NCBI GenBank assembly: GCA_001890945.1
Contig: MLAX01000008.1
Location: forward strand, 1-64,000
DNA: 64,000 bases
Source: Alphaproteobacteria bacterium AO1-B
GTDB lineage: Bacteria > Pseudomonadota > Alphaproteobacteria > Rhizobiales > Stappiaceae
Direction: 5' to 3'
The translations under genes and the position numbers were made by a program. The notes below the pieces were generated by a model. It was not told the origin of the DNA. It ran no database searches and worked only from the letters and a program-made list of their open reading frames with translations. Positions 45,046-53,625 of this stretch are shown piece by piece (position 1 is the stretch's first letter; each line of letters begins with the position of its first letter).

Positions 45046-46035
45046 CTATAGGTCCGCAACCTTGATCACCGTGGTACCGATTTTGGTGCCAGCTTCCACA
45101 AAGGCATGAGCTTCGGCAGTCCGGTCCAGTGAGAACGTACGGGCAACTGGATGCTGCAATTCGTTGTTAGTCAGCCAGCCGGTGATGTCCACAACAGCAG
45201 CGGTTCGCGCGGCTTCGGGCAAGACATAGACCAGCACCATCCGTAAGGTCTGCCCGGCAAACATCATTGGGTAAAACGGAAGTTTCGGTTCTGGGTCCGC
45301 CATGGAGCCATAGGCAGCAACCGTTCCGTTCTGCGCCAGCACCTTTTGTGTGACGGAGAGATTGCCTCCGAACTCCACCTCGACGATCCGGTCTACACCC
45401 TTCCCATCCGTTGCGTCCAAAATGGCTGCAGCAACATCTTCGGTGCGATAGTTCAAAACGAAATCCGCGCCCATCTTCCGCGCGTGCTCAGCCTTTTCCT
45501 CAGAGCTCACGGTGGTGAACACCCTGGCACCACGCAGTTTGGCCATCTGGATGGCATAAGACCCCACAGTTCCGGCGCCGCCGGTCACCAAAATATCCTG
45601 GCCGTTGATCGGACCATCGGCAAAGAGGCAGCGGTGCGCGGTCATTGCCGGAATGCCGAGACAAGCGCCCGCCTCGAAACTTGCCTCCGTTGGCAGATAA
45701 ACCGCCTGCTCTTCATGCAAGGCGACCAGCGTGGCATTCGATCCATGTGGCCGTTTCCAAGCCGCATTCCAAAGCCAGACCCGCTCGCCGATACGCTCCT
45801 CGTTCACACCCTCACCAACGGCCACGATCCGGCCGGCACCATCGCTGTGCGGAATGATGCGCTTAAAAGCCATGGGCCCGCGCGCACCAGCTCGGGATTT
45901 CACATCCGAAGGGTTAGGAGCTGAAGTTGCCACCTGCACCAGAACTTCGCCTTGAGCCGGTTTGGGATCGTCGAGATCTCCAACGATAATCACCTCGGAG
46001 GCAGGTCCATTTTTTTCGTAGTACGCAGCTTTCAT
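45046..46035 (-). CDS. Zinc-independent MDR oxidoreductase (quinone reductase-like)
   Basis: A 329-residue medium-chain dehydrogenase/reductase. The NADPH motif is GGAGTVGSYAIQMAKLRGARV (about 152-172), and NPSDVKSRAG near residue 41 is typical of the zeta-crystallin/quinone oxidoreductase branch. No structural-zinc Cys cluster is seen. It probably reduces quinones or enones. It lies 131 bases after the GlxA-type regulator gene on the same strand; a role in carnitine metabolism is not evident. Confidence 0.82.
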   Translation of the reverse strand: MKAAYYEKNGPASEVIIVGDLDDPKPAQGEVLVQVATSAPNPSDVKSRAGARGPMAFKRIIPHSDGAGRIVAVGEGVNEERIGERVWLWNAAWKRPHGSNATLVALHEEQAVYLPTEASFEAGACLGIPAMTAHRCLFADGPINGQDILVTGGAGTVGSYAIQMAKLRGARVFTTVSSEEKAEHARKMGADFVLNYRTEDVAAAILDATDGKGVDRIVEVEFGGNLSVTQKVLAQNGTVAAYGSMADPEPKLPFYPMMFAGQTLRMVLVYVLPEAARTAAVVDITGWLTNNELQHPVARTFSLDRTAEAHAFVEAGTKIGTTVIKVADL

Positions 46036-46166
46036 GTCTTTGTTCCTGCTCTTGGTTTTGGCGGGTGACCGGTTTGCGGGTCATTGAGCACCAATATGGT
46101 GTGCGAATAGGACCGAGCCCGAAAATAAAAGTGTTTTCCCGGCATTTTTTCTCATTGCTCCACCCA

Positions 46167-47120
46167 TCACCGCTCCTTCCTTGGAGGAGATCCGAATTCA
46201 AGCCGGTAGGCGCGGGTCATCGCACTGGCGTTTTGGTATCCGCAGCGCACGGCGATCTCCGCGATGGTCAGATCCGTCGACTGAACCAGACGGCGCGCTT
46301 CCCGGAGCCGGATTGATTTATAAACCGCCAACGGCGTCATGCCGAATTCAGATCGAAAGCGGGTTTCAAGTAAACGCTGATCAACCTTGAGCCTTCCTGC
46401 AACGGTAGGGATGGCAAGGGGACTTTCGATATTCCGCCGCATCAGTGCGGTCGCTTCGCGCATGAGGGCATCACCGGAACGCACCGGCAACAGGTCCGGA
46501 CGCTCGCCGCTGCTGCCATGCATGAACAGCGCAGCCACCTCCAGCGCAAAGAGGGGGCTGTGGTCTTTCTTGATAATCTCCAGCATCAACTCGAATGTCG
46601 TAGACGCGCCGCCACAAGTGGCAATCCGGTCTTCCAGTACAAACCGGTCTTCAACAACATCAACATCAGGAAAGGTTTCAGAAAAACCTGCGAACTCGTC
46701 CCAGTGAATGGTGACCCGAGCATTCTCTAGGACGCCGGCGGCCGCGAGCATCCATGCACCCGTGTCGAGACCTCCCAGCAGCTTGAACCGAGCCCGGGCA
46801 GCCCGAAGGATCTGATGCAGCTTTGGCGTTGAAAAGGCCTTGAAGCCGTAACTTGGCATAACAAACAGGTAGTCGCCGCCCGGCGGCGCGTGCTGCCACT
46901 TGAGCGTTTCAACTGGCAGGCCGCTGGACGACGTCACCGTGCCGCCCTCGACGCTGACATGCTGCCAGGAATAGAGCTGCTTACGCGCGATGGTGTTTGC
47001 GGCCCGGAACGGCTCGACGGCGTTCGCCAAACAATGGTTCGAAAAGTTGTCGAACAGCAGCACACAAATTGACCGACCCTGCGGAATATTCTCGTTTTCA
47101 GTTTTTCTCAAAACCTGCAT
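46167..47120 (-). CDS. GlxA/CdhR-type AraC-family regulator
   Basis: A 317-residue regulator with an N-terminal DJ-1/PfpI-like domain (ICVLLFDNFSNHCLANAVEPFRAAN; about 15-180) and a C-terminal AraC DNA-binding domain with two helix-turn-helices (EFGMTPLAVYKSIRLREARRLVQSTDLTIAEIAVRCGYQNASAMTRAYRLEFG). Regulators of this family, such as CdhR, GbdR and SouR of Pseudomonas, control carnitine, betaine and sarcosine genes. It is divergent from the butyrobetaine/carnitine operon across only 79 bases, so it is the probable activator. Confidence 0.87.
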   Translation of the reverse strand: MQVLRKTENENIPQGRSICVLLFDNFSNHCLANAVEPFRAANTIARKQLYSWQHVSVEGGTVTSSSGLPVETLKWQHAPPGGDYLFVMPSYGFKAFSTPKLHQILRAARARFKLLGGLDTGAWMLAAAGVLENARVTIHWDEFAGFSETFPDVDVVEDRFVLEDRIATCGGASTTFELMLEIIKKDHSPLFALEVAALFMHGSSGERPDLLPVRSGDALMREATALMRRNIESPLAIPTVAGRLKVDQRLLETRFRSEFGMTPLAVYKSIRLREARRLVQSTDLTIAEIAVRCGYQNASAMTRAYRLEFGSPPRKER

Positions 47121-47199
47121 GATTTCTTACCAAAACTGCACAGACGATTAGCTTGCTTTCTCTCACTCTCGATCCATCAAATCAAGAGAGGCGCCGGCG

Positions 47200-48360
47200 A
47201 TGCATTTTGGCCTGACCGAAGAACAAGAAATGATCGTGTCCACCGTACGATCTTTCGTTGAAAACGAAATCTACCCACACGAGGAGATGGTGGAGAAGAC
47301 CGGTCAGGTGCCCCATGAGCTTGGAGAAGAACTCAAGCAAAAGTGCATCGATCTAGGGTTTTACGCCTGCAACTTCCCGGAAAGTGTTGGCGGCGCGGGC
47401 CTCGGCCACCTCGATTTCACACTTGTGGAGCGCGAGCTTGGCCGAGGGTCGATGGCGCTCAACCATTTCTTCGGCCGTCCGCAAAACATCCTGATGGCCT
47501 GTGAAGGCGAGCAGAAAGAGAAGTACCTGCTCCCGGCTGTGCGCGGCGAGAAAATGGACGCCTTGGCCATGACGGAGCCGGACGCCGGGTCCGATGTCCG
47601 GGGCATGAAATGTCAGGCCGTACGTGATGGCGGGAACTGGGTGATCAACGGCTCCAAACACTTCATTTCCGGGGCCGAGCATGCCGATTTCTTTATCGTC
47701 TTCGTGGCAACCGGCGTCGACGAGACGCCAAAGGGACCGAAAAAACGGATCACCTGCTTTCTGGTGGATCGCGGCACGCCTGGTTTCGAAGTGCGCGACG
47801 GCTACAACTCCGTCAGTCACAAGGGTTACAAGAATTACATTCTGTACTTCGACCAATGCCGTTTGCCGGATGCGCAGGTGCTGGGTGAAGTCGACGGCGG
47901 CTTTGAGGTCATGAACGAATGGCTTTATGCCACGCGCCTGACCGTTGCTGCGATGAGCGTTGGCCGCGCACGCCGCTGTTTCGACTACGCGGTGAACTAT
48001 GCCGCAGACCGCAGGCAATTCGGCCAGTCCATTGCAAAGTTCCAGGGTGTTAGCTTCCAGGTTGCCGACATGATCACCGAGATCGACGCGGCGGACTGGT
48101 TGACACTTGCCGGGGCTTGGCGTCTCGACCAAGGCTTGCCCGCCAACCGGGAAATTGCCAGTGCCAAGGTTTATGCGACCGAGATGCTGGCGCGCGTGAC
48201 CGACACCACGCTGCAGATCTTCGGCGGCATGGGCCTGATGGATGACTTCCCGATCGAACGCTTCTGGCGCGATGCGCGGGTTGAAAGGATCTGGGACGGC
48301 ACCAGCGAAATTCAACGACACATCATCAGCCGGGACATTTTCCGTCCGCTGGGAGCATAA
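47200..48360 (+). CDS. Acyl-CoA dehydrogenase, probable gamma-butyrobetainyl-CoA dehydrogenase
   Basis: A 386-residue flavoprotein with AMTEPDAGSDVRGM, HFISGAEHADFFIVF, the QIFGGMGLMDDFPIERFWRDARVERIWDGTSEIQRHIISR tail (catalytic Glu expected before GTSE-type loop in this family) and AADRRQFGQSIAKFQGVSFQ. Its place with a CoA ligase, CaiD-type hydratase and carnitine dehydrogenase suggests oxidation of gamma-butyrobetainyl-CoA to crotonobetainyl-CoA, like CaiA in reverse. The electron acceptor is probably ETF. It is the first gene of the operon. Confidence 0.83.
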   Translation: MHFGLTEEQEMIVSTVRSFVENEIYPHEEMVEKTGQVPHELGEELKQKCIDLGFYACNFPESVGGAGLGHLDFTLVERELGRGSMALNHFFGRPQNILMACEGEQKEKYLLPAVRGEKMDALAMTEPDAGSDVRGMKCQAVRDGGNWVINGSKHFISGAEHADFFIVFVATGVDETPKGPKKRITCFLVDRGTPGFEVRDGYNSVSHKGYKNYILYFDQCRLPDAQVLGEVDGGFEVMNEWLYATRLTVAAMSVGRARRCFDYAVNYAADRRQFGQSIAKFQGVSFQVADMITEIDAADWLTLAGAWRLDQGLPANREIASAKVYATEMLARVTDTTLQIFGGMGLMDDFPIERFWRDARVERIWDGTSEIQRHIISRDIFRPLGA

Positions 48361-48362
48361 GG

Positions 48363-50396
48363 ATGCGGTCCTTGAACCGGCTGCTGAACCCGCGCTCGAT
48401 TGCAGTCGTGGGCGGGGGCACCTGGTGCGAAAGCGTCCTCAAGCAGTGCCGCTCCTTTGGCTACACGGGCCAATTGACGGCCGTTCATCCAAAGCGCAGC
48501 GAGATCGCTGGTTTTCCGGCGGTCTCGTCCCTTGACCAGTTGAATGAGGCGCCGGACGCGATCTTTGTCGGCGTCAACCGGCATGCGACCATCGAAGTGA
48601 TCCGTCAAGCAGCGAAATTGGGCGTAGGCGGTGCCGTTTGCTTTGCGTCCGGCTTCCGGGAAGCCGCGGCAGAACTGGAAGATGGCGCCAACCTCCAGGA
48701 GGAGCTGGTGGCCGCCGCCGATGACATGCCGATCCTCGGGCCCAATTGCTACGGGTTCATCAACGCGCTGGAGACCGCGTCGCTCTGGCCGGATCAGCAC
48801 GGCCTTGCGAAAGTTTCCGGCGGCGTTGCCATTGTCTCGCAAAGTTCCAACATCGCCCTGAACCTCACCATGCAGGCGCGCGGCCTGCCGATTGCCTACA
48901 TCATGACCGTCGGCAATCAGGCGCAGTCGGGATTATCTCACATCGGCGAAGCTTTGCTCGACGATGACCGGGTTACAGCGATAGGCCTTCATATTGAGGG
49001 GATCGATGATCTCAAGTCTTTTGAAGCCTTCGCGAGAAAGGCCTGGGCCTGCGGAAAACCGGTTGTGGCGCTGAAGACCGGTCGTTCCGATCAGGCTCAG
49101 GCCGCCACGGTCTCGCATACGGCCTCCATTGCCGGCTCGTCCGCAGGCGCGACGGCCCTGTTTGACCGGCTCGGTATTGCAGAAGTCCAGTCACTGCCGG
49201 TGCTTCTGGAAACACTCAAGCTCCTGCACGTCCATGGACCACTCAAATCTGCGCGGATCGCATCGCTCTCCTGTTCCGGCGGCGAAGCCAGCCTCATGGC
49301 GGATCTCGGACTTACCCATGATGTTGTTTTTCCAGACCTCACCCAGACGCAGTCAGACGCTCTGAGAAAAGCGCTCGGGCCCAAAGTCGCCCTCGCCAAC
49401 CCGCTCGACTATCACACCTATATCTGGGGTAACTCGGATGCGATGACGGCCACTTTTGCCGCCATGATGGCCGGAGATCTGGCACTTGGCCTCGTGGTCC
49501 TGGATTTCCCCCGGGAAGACCGCTGTGATGGCGCCGAGTGGGAAAAGGTGATCGGCTCCATCGAGATGGCTGCCAACCTATCGGACAAACCGATGGGCAT
49601 TGTCAGCTCTCTGGTCGAAGCCCTGCCTGAACCCATTGCGACCGACCTGATCAACCGTGGCTTGGTTCCCTTTTCAGGAATGGAAGAGGCCCTTGCAGCC
49701 ATCGCAGCCGCTTCAAACATGAGCCCCCCTCCGGCTGATAACGTCTTCACCTCACCACCATTGACGAACCCTGAAACCCTGAGCGAACACGAAGCCAAGC
49801 GACAGCTTGAAGCTTTCGGGATCCGCGTTCCCAAAAGCGCTTCCGCAGCCTCTCCGCAGGAGACGGTAGAAGTGGCCGAACACGTTGGTTTTCCCGTTGT
49901 TTTGAAAGGGCAAGGCATCGCGCACAAAAGCGAAGCCGGGGCGGTGGTTCTCAATCTCAATTCCCGGGGAGATGTTCGGTTGACTGCGGAAAAAATGCCT
50001 GTCAGGAGCTTTCTCGTGGAGGAGATGGTGACCGGCGCGCAGGCAGAGCTCCTGATCGGTATCGTGAGGGACCCTGGGCACGGCTATGTTCTGACCATCG
50101 CCGCCGGCGGCGTTTTGACCGAACTCCTGCAAGACGGTGTGTCCCTCACCGTTCCCGCCGGCCGTTCAGAAATTGAAAAAGCTCTCGCAAAACTGAAAAT
50201 CTCAAAAGTGCTCGCCGGCTACCGTGGCCGGCCTGCTTGCGACCTTCCCAAGATTCTCGATACGATCATGGCTCTCCAAGACTACGTTCAATCCGGAACG
50301 GTCGAAGAGGCCGAGATAAATCCCCTCCTTTGCGGCCAGGACTTTGCGATTGCGGCCGATGCCCTCATCAGATGCGGACAAAATCATGACGGATAA
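48363..50396 (+). CDS. NDP-forming acyl-CoA ligase (ACD family)
   Basis: A 677-residue fusion of the alpha-like part (CoA-binding domain, about 1-120; ligase-CoA domains to about 440, with ATVSHTASIAGSSAG carrying the conserved His) and a C-terminal ATP-grasp domain (LKGQGIAHKSEAGAVVLNL, from about 475). Such enzymes form acyl-CoA with ADP and phosphate. In this operon it is the only ligase, so it probably activates gamma-butyrobetaine or crotonobetaine, a task usually given to AMP-forming CaiC-type enzymes. Substrate is inferred. It overlaps the hydratase gene by 11 bases. Confidence 0.85.
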   Translation: MRSLNRLLNPRSIAVVGGGTWCESVLKQCRSFGYTGQLTAVHPKRSEIAGFPAVSSLDQLNEAPDAIFVGVNRHATIEVIRQAAKLGVGGAVCFASGFREAAAELEDGANLQEELVAAADDMPILGPNCYGFINALETASLWPDQHGLAKVSGGVAIVSQSSNIALNLTMQARGLPIAYIMTVGNQAQSGLSHIGEALLDDDRVTAIGLHIEGIDDLKSFEAFARKAWACGKPVVALKTGRSDQAQAATVSHTASIAGSSAGATALFDRLGIAEVQSLPVLLETLKLLHVHGPLKSARIASLSCSGGEASLMADLGLTHDVVFPDLTQTQSDALRKALGPKVALANPLDYHTYIWGNSDAMTATFAAMMAGDLALGLVVLDFPREDRCDGAEWEKVIGSIEMAANLSDKPMGIVSSLVEALPEPIATDLINRGLVPFSGMEEALAAIAAASNMSPPPADNVFTSPPLTNPETLSEHEAKRQLEAFGIRVPKSASAASPQETVEVAEHVGFPVVLKGQGIAHKSEAGAVVLNLNSRGDVRLTAEKMPVRSFLVEEMVTGAQAELLIGIVRDPGHGYVLTIAAGGVLTELLQDGVSLTVPAGRSEIEKALAKLKISKVLAGYRGRPACDLPKILDTIMALQDYVQSGTVEEAEINPLLCGQDFAIAADALIRCGQNHDG

Positions 50397-51171
50397 CCCA
50401 ATCAAGACAAGCGTCACCGGCCATATTTTGGAGGTCACGCTGGACCGGCCAAAGGCCAATGCCATCGATCTTGCGACCAGCCGGATCATGGGGAAAGTCT
50501 TCACTGACTTTCGCGACAACCCGGACCTGCGGGTCGCGATTGTGACCGGTGCCGGTGAGAAGTTCTTCTGCCCGGGCTGGGACCTGAAGGCTGCCGCCGA
50601 CGGTGACGCGGTCGATGGTGATTACGGCAAAGGCGGCTTTGGCGGATTGCAGGAATTGCGCGGCCTCAACAAGCCGGTAATCGCGGCCGTAAACGGTATT
50701 TGCTGCGGCGGCGGGCTGGAGCTCGCCCTGTCTGCCGACATCATCCTGGCAGCCGATCATGCGACGTTTGCCCTGCCGGAAATCCGCTCCGGCACAGTGG
50801 CCGATGCCGCCAGCATCAAGCTGCCCAAACGTATCCCGTATCACATCGCCATGGAAATGCTCCTGACCGGCCGCTGGATCGAAGTCGAGGAAGCTGCCCG
50901 CTGGGGTCTCGTCAATCACGTCTATCCGGCTGCTGACTTGATGACAGAGGCACGAAAGATGGCTGAGTTGCTCGCCTCGGGCCCGCCGCTCGTCTACGCC
51001 GCGATCAAGGAAGTCGTGCGTGAAGCGGAAGACATGAAATTCCAGGACGCAATGAACCGCATCACCAAGAGCCAGTTCGAAACCGTAGAAAGCCTCTATC
51101 GATCGGAAGATCAACTTGAGGGCGCCCGCGCCTTTGCTGAAAAACGCGACCCGGTCTGGAAGGGCCGATAA
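50386..51171 (+). CDS. caiD: Enoyl-CoA hydratase, CaiD (crotonobetainyl-CoA hydratase)-like
   Basis: A 261-residue crotonase-family enzyme. The oxyanion and catalytic blocks AAVNGICCGGGLELALSADIILA and FALPEIRSGTVADAASIKLPKRI carry Glu residues at both positions expected for hydratases and for CaiD. It would hydrate crotonobetainyl-CoA to carnitinyl-CoA. ATG at 50386 is chosen for homology; the longer frame to 50344 lies inside the ligase gene. Confidence 0.85.
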   Translation: MTDNPIKTSVTGHILEVTLDRPKANAIDLATSRIMGKVFTDFRDNPDLRVAIVTGAGEKFFCPGWDLKAAADGDAVDGDYGKGGFGGLQELRGLNKPVIAAVNGICCGGGLELALSADIILAADHATFALPEIRSGTVADAASIKLPKRIPYHIAMEMLLTGRWIEVEEAARWGLVNHVYPAADLMTEARKMAELLASGPPLVYAAIKEVVREAEDMKFQDAMNRITKSQFETVESLYRSEDQLEGARAFAEKRDPVWKGR

Positions 51172-51182
51172 AAGGGGAAACC

Positions 51183-52094
51183 ATGCCACTTCAAATGAAC
51201 CGGGATGTCTTCATCACCTGTGCCGTCACAGGCTCCGGCTCCACGCAGGACAAATCGCCTCACGTGCCGCGCAGCCCGAAGGAAATCGCGGACAGCGCCA
51301 TCGATGCAGCCAAGGCGGGTGCTGCAGTCGTTCACTGCCATGTCCGCGATCCGGAGACCGGTGCCCCTTCCCGCCGTCTGGACCTCTACCGTGAAGTCAC
51401 GGACCGCATTCGCTCGGCCGACGTTGATGTGGTCCTCAATCTGACAGCGGGAATGGGCGGCGATATCGTTTTTGGTTCAACCGAGGCGCCATTCCCTGTG
51501 AACGAGGCCGGCACAGACATGATCGGGGCGAGCGAGCGTATGGCCCACATCGCCGAGTGCCTCCCGGAAATCTGCACTCTTGACTGCGGCACCATGAATT
51601 TTGCCGAAGCCGATTATGTCATGACCAACACTCCGGGCATGCTCCGGGCCATGGGCGGCATGATGACCGAGCTCGGCGTCAAGCCGGAAATCGAAGCCTT
51701 TGACACCGGTCATCTCTGGTTTGCCAAACAGCTGGTCGAAGAAGGCACGTTGACATCCCCAGCCCTCGTTCAGCTGTGCATGGGCGTTCCCTGGGGCGCG
51801 CCAAACGATCTCAACACCTTCATGGCGATGGTGAATGCGGTGCCGCAAGACTGGACCTGGTCGGCCTTCAGCCTTGGCCGCGATCAAATGCCGTATGTCG
51901 CAGCTTCCGTTCTGGCAGGTGGAAACGTCCGGGTTGGCCTGGAGGATAATCTCTTCCTGAAAAAAGGCGTTCTTGCCACCAATGCCCAGCTTGTCGAAAA
52001 GGCGGTCGGCCTTATTAAAGGTATGGGCGCCCGAATAGCTGGCCCAGACGCCGTGCGAGAAACCCTAGGTCTGACCAAGAGGGCACCAAAATGA
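51183..52094 (+). CDS. BKACE-family dehydrocarnitine cleavage enzyme
   Basis: A 303-residue beta-keto-acid cleavage enzyme (DUF849). Metal ligands His51 and His53 lie in HCHVRDP, and GLEDNLFLKKG holds the third, Glu-type ligand. BKACE enzymes join the keto acid to acetyl-CoA and split it. With carnitine dehydrogenase next to it, the expected reaction is 3-dehydrocarnitine plus acetyl-CoA to betainyl-CoA plus acetoacetate, as in Sinorhizobium. GGGGAAA precedes the ATG; its stop overlaps the carnitine dehydrogenase start (ATGA). Confidence 0.9.
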   Translation: MPLQMNRDVFITCAVTGSGSTQDKSPHVPRSPKEIADSAIDAAKAGAAVVHCHVRDPETGAPSRRLDLYREVTDRIRSADVDVVLNLTAGMGGDIVFGSTEAPFPVNEAGTDMIGASERMAHIAECLPEICTLDCGTMNFAEADYVMTNTPGMLRAMGGMMTELGVKPEIEAFDTGHLWFAKQLVEEGTLTSPALVQLCMGVPWGAPNDLNTFMAMVNAVPQDWTWSAFSLGRDQMPYVAASVLAGGNVRVGLEDNLFLKKGVLATNAQLVEKAVGLIKGMGARIAGPDAVRETLGLTKRAPK

Positions 52095-53509
52095 AGGCGG
52101 CAATCATTGGCGGCGGCGTCATCGGCGGAGGTTGGGCCGCAAGGTTTCTCCTGAACGGTTGGGATGTTGCCGTTTTTGATCCTGACCCCGACGCGGAACG
52201 CAAGATCGGCGAAGTGATCGCCAATGCGCGGCGCAGTCTGCCCGCCCTCTATGACACGGCGCTGCCAGCCGAAGGGACCTTGAGTTTCCACTCCGCGATG
52301 GCAGATGCTGTCGGGAACGCAGACTGGATCCAGGAGAGCATTCCAGAGCGGCTGGACCTGAAACACAAGATCCTGGGAGACCTGAGCGCACTGGCGCCAG
52401 AGACCGCGGTCATCGGTTCGTCAACGTCGGGCTTCAAGCCATCGGAGCTGAACGAGAAAGGCGCGCGCGCAATCGTCGCCCACCCGTTCAATCCAGTTTA
52501 TCTCCTGCCGCTCATTGAGCTGGTTGGAGATGCCAGGACCTGCGAGACGGCTGCGTCCATTCTTCGCTCGATTGGCATGTTCCCACTGATGGTGCGCAAG
52601 GAAATCGACGCTCACATCGCCGACCGGTTTCTGGAAGCGGTCTGGCGGGAGGCCTTGTGGCTGGTCAAGGACGGCTTCGCCACCACGGAAGAAATCGACG
52701 AGGCCATCCGGATGGGTTTTGGCATCCGATGGGCGCAGATGGGCCTCTTCGAGACCTACCGGGTCGCCGGCGGTGAAGCTGGTATGAAGCATTTCATGGC
52801 CCAGTTCGGTCCGGCCTTGAAGTGGCCCTGGACAAAACTGATGGACGTCCCGGAGTTCACCGAAGAACTGGTTGACCTGATCGCGGGGCAATCCGATGCG
52901 CAATCCGGCCATATGTCGATCCGCGAGCTGGAGCGCCTGCGGGACGACAATCTCGTCGGCATGATGCGGGCGCTTAAAAAGACGGGCAGTGGCGCCGGCG
53001 GCGTGATCCAGCGCCATGAGGCAGAATTGCCAAAACCTGATGCCACGGATTTGCCGATCACCGCTGACCGGCAAATTCCGGGTAGTTGGACGGACTACAA
53101 CGGCCATATGAACGAGACCCACTATCTCGAGGCCGGGTCGCTCGCAACAGATCGGTTCATGGAGTTGATCGGTGCGGACGCAGACTATATCGCGTCTGGC
53201 AAAAGCTATTTTACCATCGAAACCCATGTCCGCTATCTCAGCGAGCTTCACGCCGGTGACAGGCTGATCATCCGCACCCAGGTGCTTAAGGGTGAAGGCA
53301 AGAAGCTGCACCTCTTCCACTTCCTTTACGGGCCGGACGACACGCTTGCAGCAACGGTAGAGACACTGCTTTTGCATGTGGACCTGACGACCCGCGCAAG
53401 TTCTCTGCCGGATCAAGCGGTTGCGGAGAAGTTGGGGGCCTACCATCAAGCCCATGCGGCGCTTGCACAGCCAAAGGGAGCGGGACGATCCGTCGGCCAA
53501 AAGGTCTGA
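52091..53509 (+). CDS. lcdH: L-carnitine 3-dehydrogenase fused to betainyl-CoA thioesterase
   Basis: A 472-residue fusion. Residues 1 to about 315 are a 3-hydroxyacyl-CoA dehydrogenase-fold carnitine dehydrogenase (GGGVIGGGWAARFLLNGWDVAVFD; AHPFNPVYLLPLIEL with the catalytic His). Residues from about 335 form a hotdog thioesterase (SWTDYNGHMNETHYLEAG). The enzyme oxidises carnitine to 3-dehydrocarnitine and hydrolyses the betainyl-CoA formed by BKACE to glycine betaine, so both ends of the route are on one chain. It is the last gene of the operon. Confidence 0.92.
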   Translation: MKAAIIGGGVIGGGWAARFLLNGWDVAVFDPDPDAERKIGEVIANARRSLPALYDTALPAEGTLSFHSAMADAVGNADWIQESIPERLDLKHKILGDLSALAPETAVIGSSTSGFKPSELNEKGARAIVAHPFNPVYLLPLIELVGDARTCETAASILRSIGMFPLMVRKEIDAHIADRFLEAVWREALWLVKDGFATTEEIDEAIRMGFGIRWAQMGLFETYRVAGGEAGMKHFMAQFGPALKWPWTKLMDVPEFTEELVDLIAGQSDAQSGHMSIRELERLRDDNLVGMMRALKKTGSGAGGVIQRHEAELPKPDATDLPITADRQIPGSWTDYNGHMNETHYLEAGSLATDRFMELIGADADYIASGKSYFTIETHVRYLSELHAGDRLIIRTQVLKGEGKKLHLFHFLYGPDDTLAATVETLLLHVDLTTRASSLPDQAVAEKLGAYHQAHAALAQPKGAGRSVGQKV

Positions 53510-53533
53510 CTTCAACAGTATGTACACCGCACA

Positions 53534-53563
53534 ACTAAAAAAACCCGCCTCTTTGGGCGGGTT
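53534..53563 (-). terminator. Rho-independent terminator of the TRAP/leu-paralogue operon
   Basis: AACCCGCC (53542-53549) pairs with GGCGGGTT (53556-53563), loop TCTTTG. On the minus strand it is followed by TTTTTTTAG, so it ends the leftward TRAP operon. It lies 25 bases past the carnitine dehydrogenase stop and may also slow rightward transcription. Confidence 0.85.
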
Positions 53564-53625
53564 CACTTGTTGCTCTAGCCTGTGCCGAAATTCACGCTCA
53601 AGTACGTTGCTGTCCTTTGTGGTCG

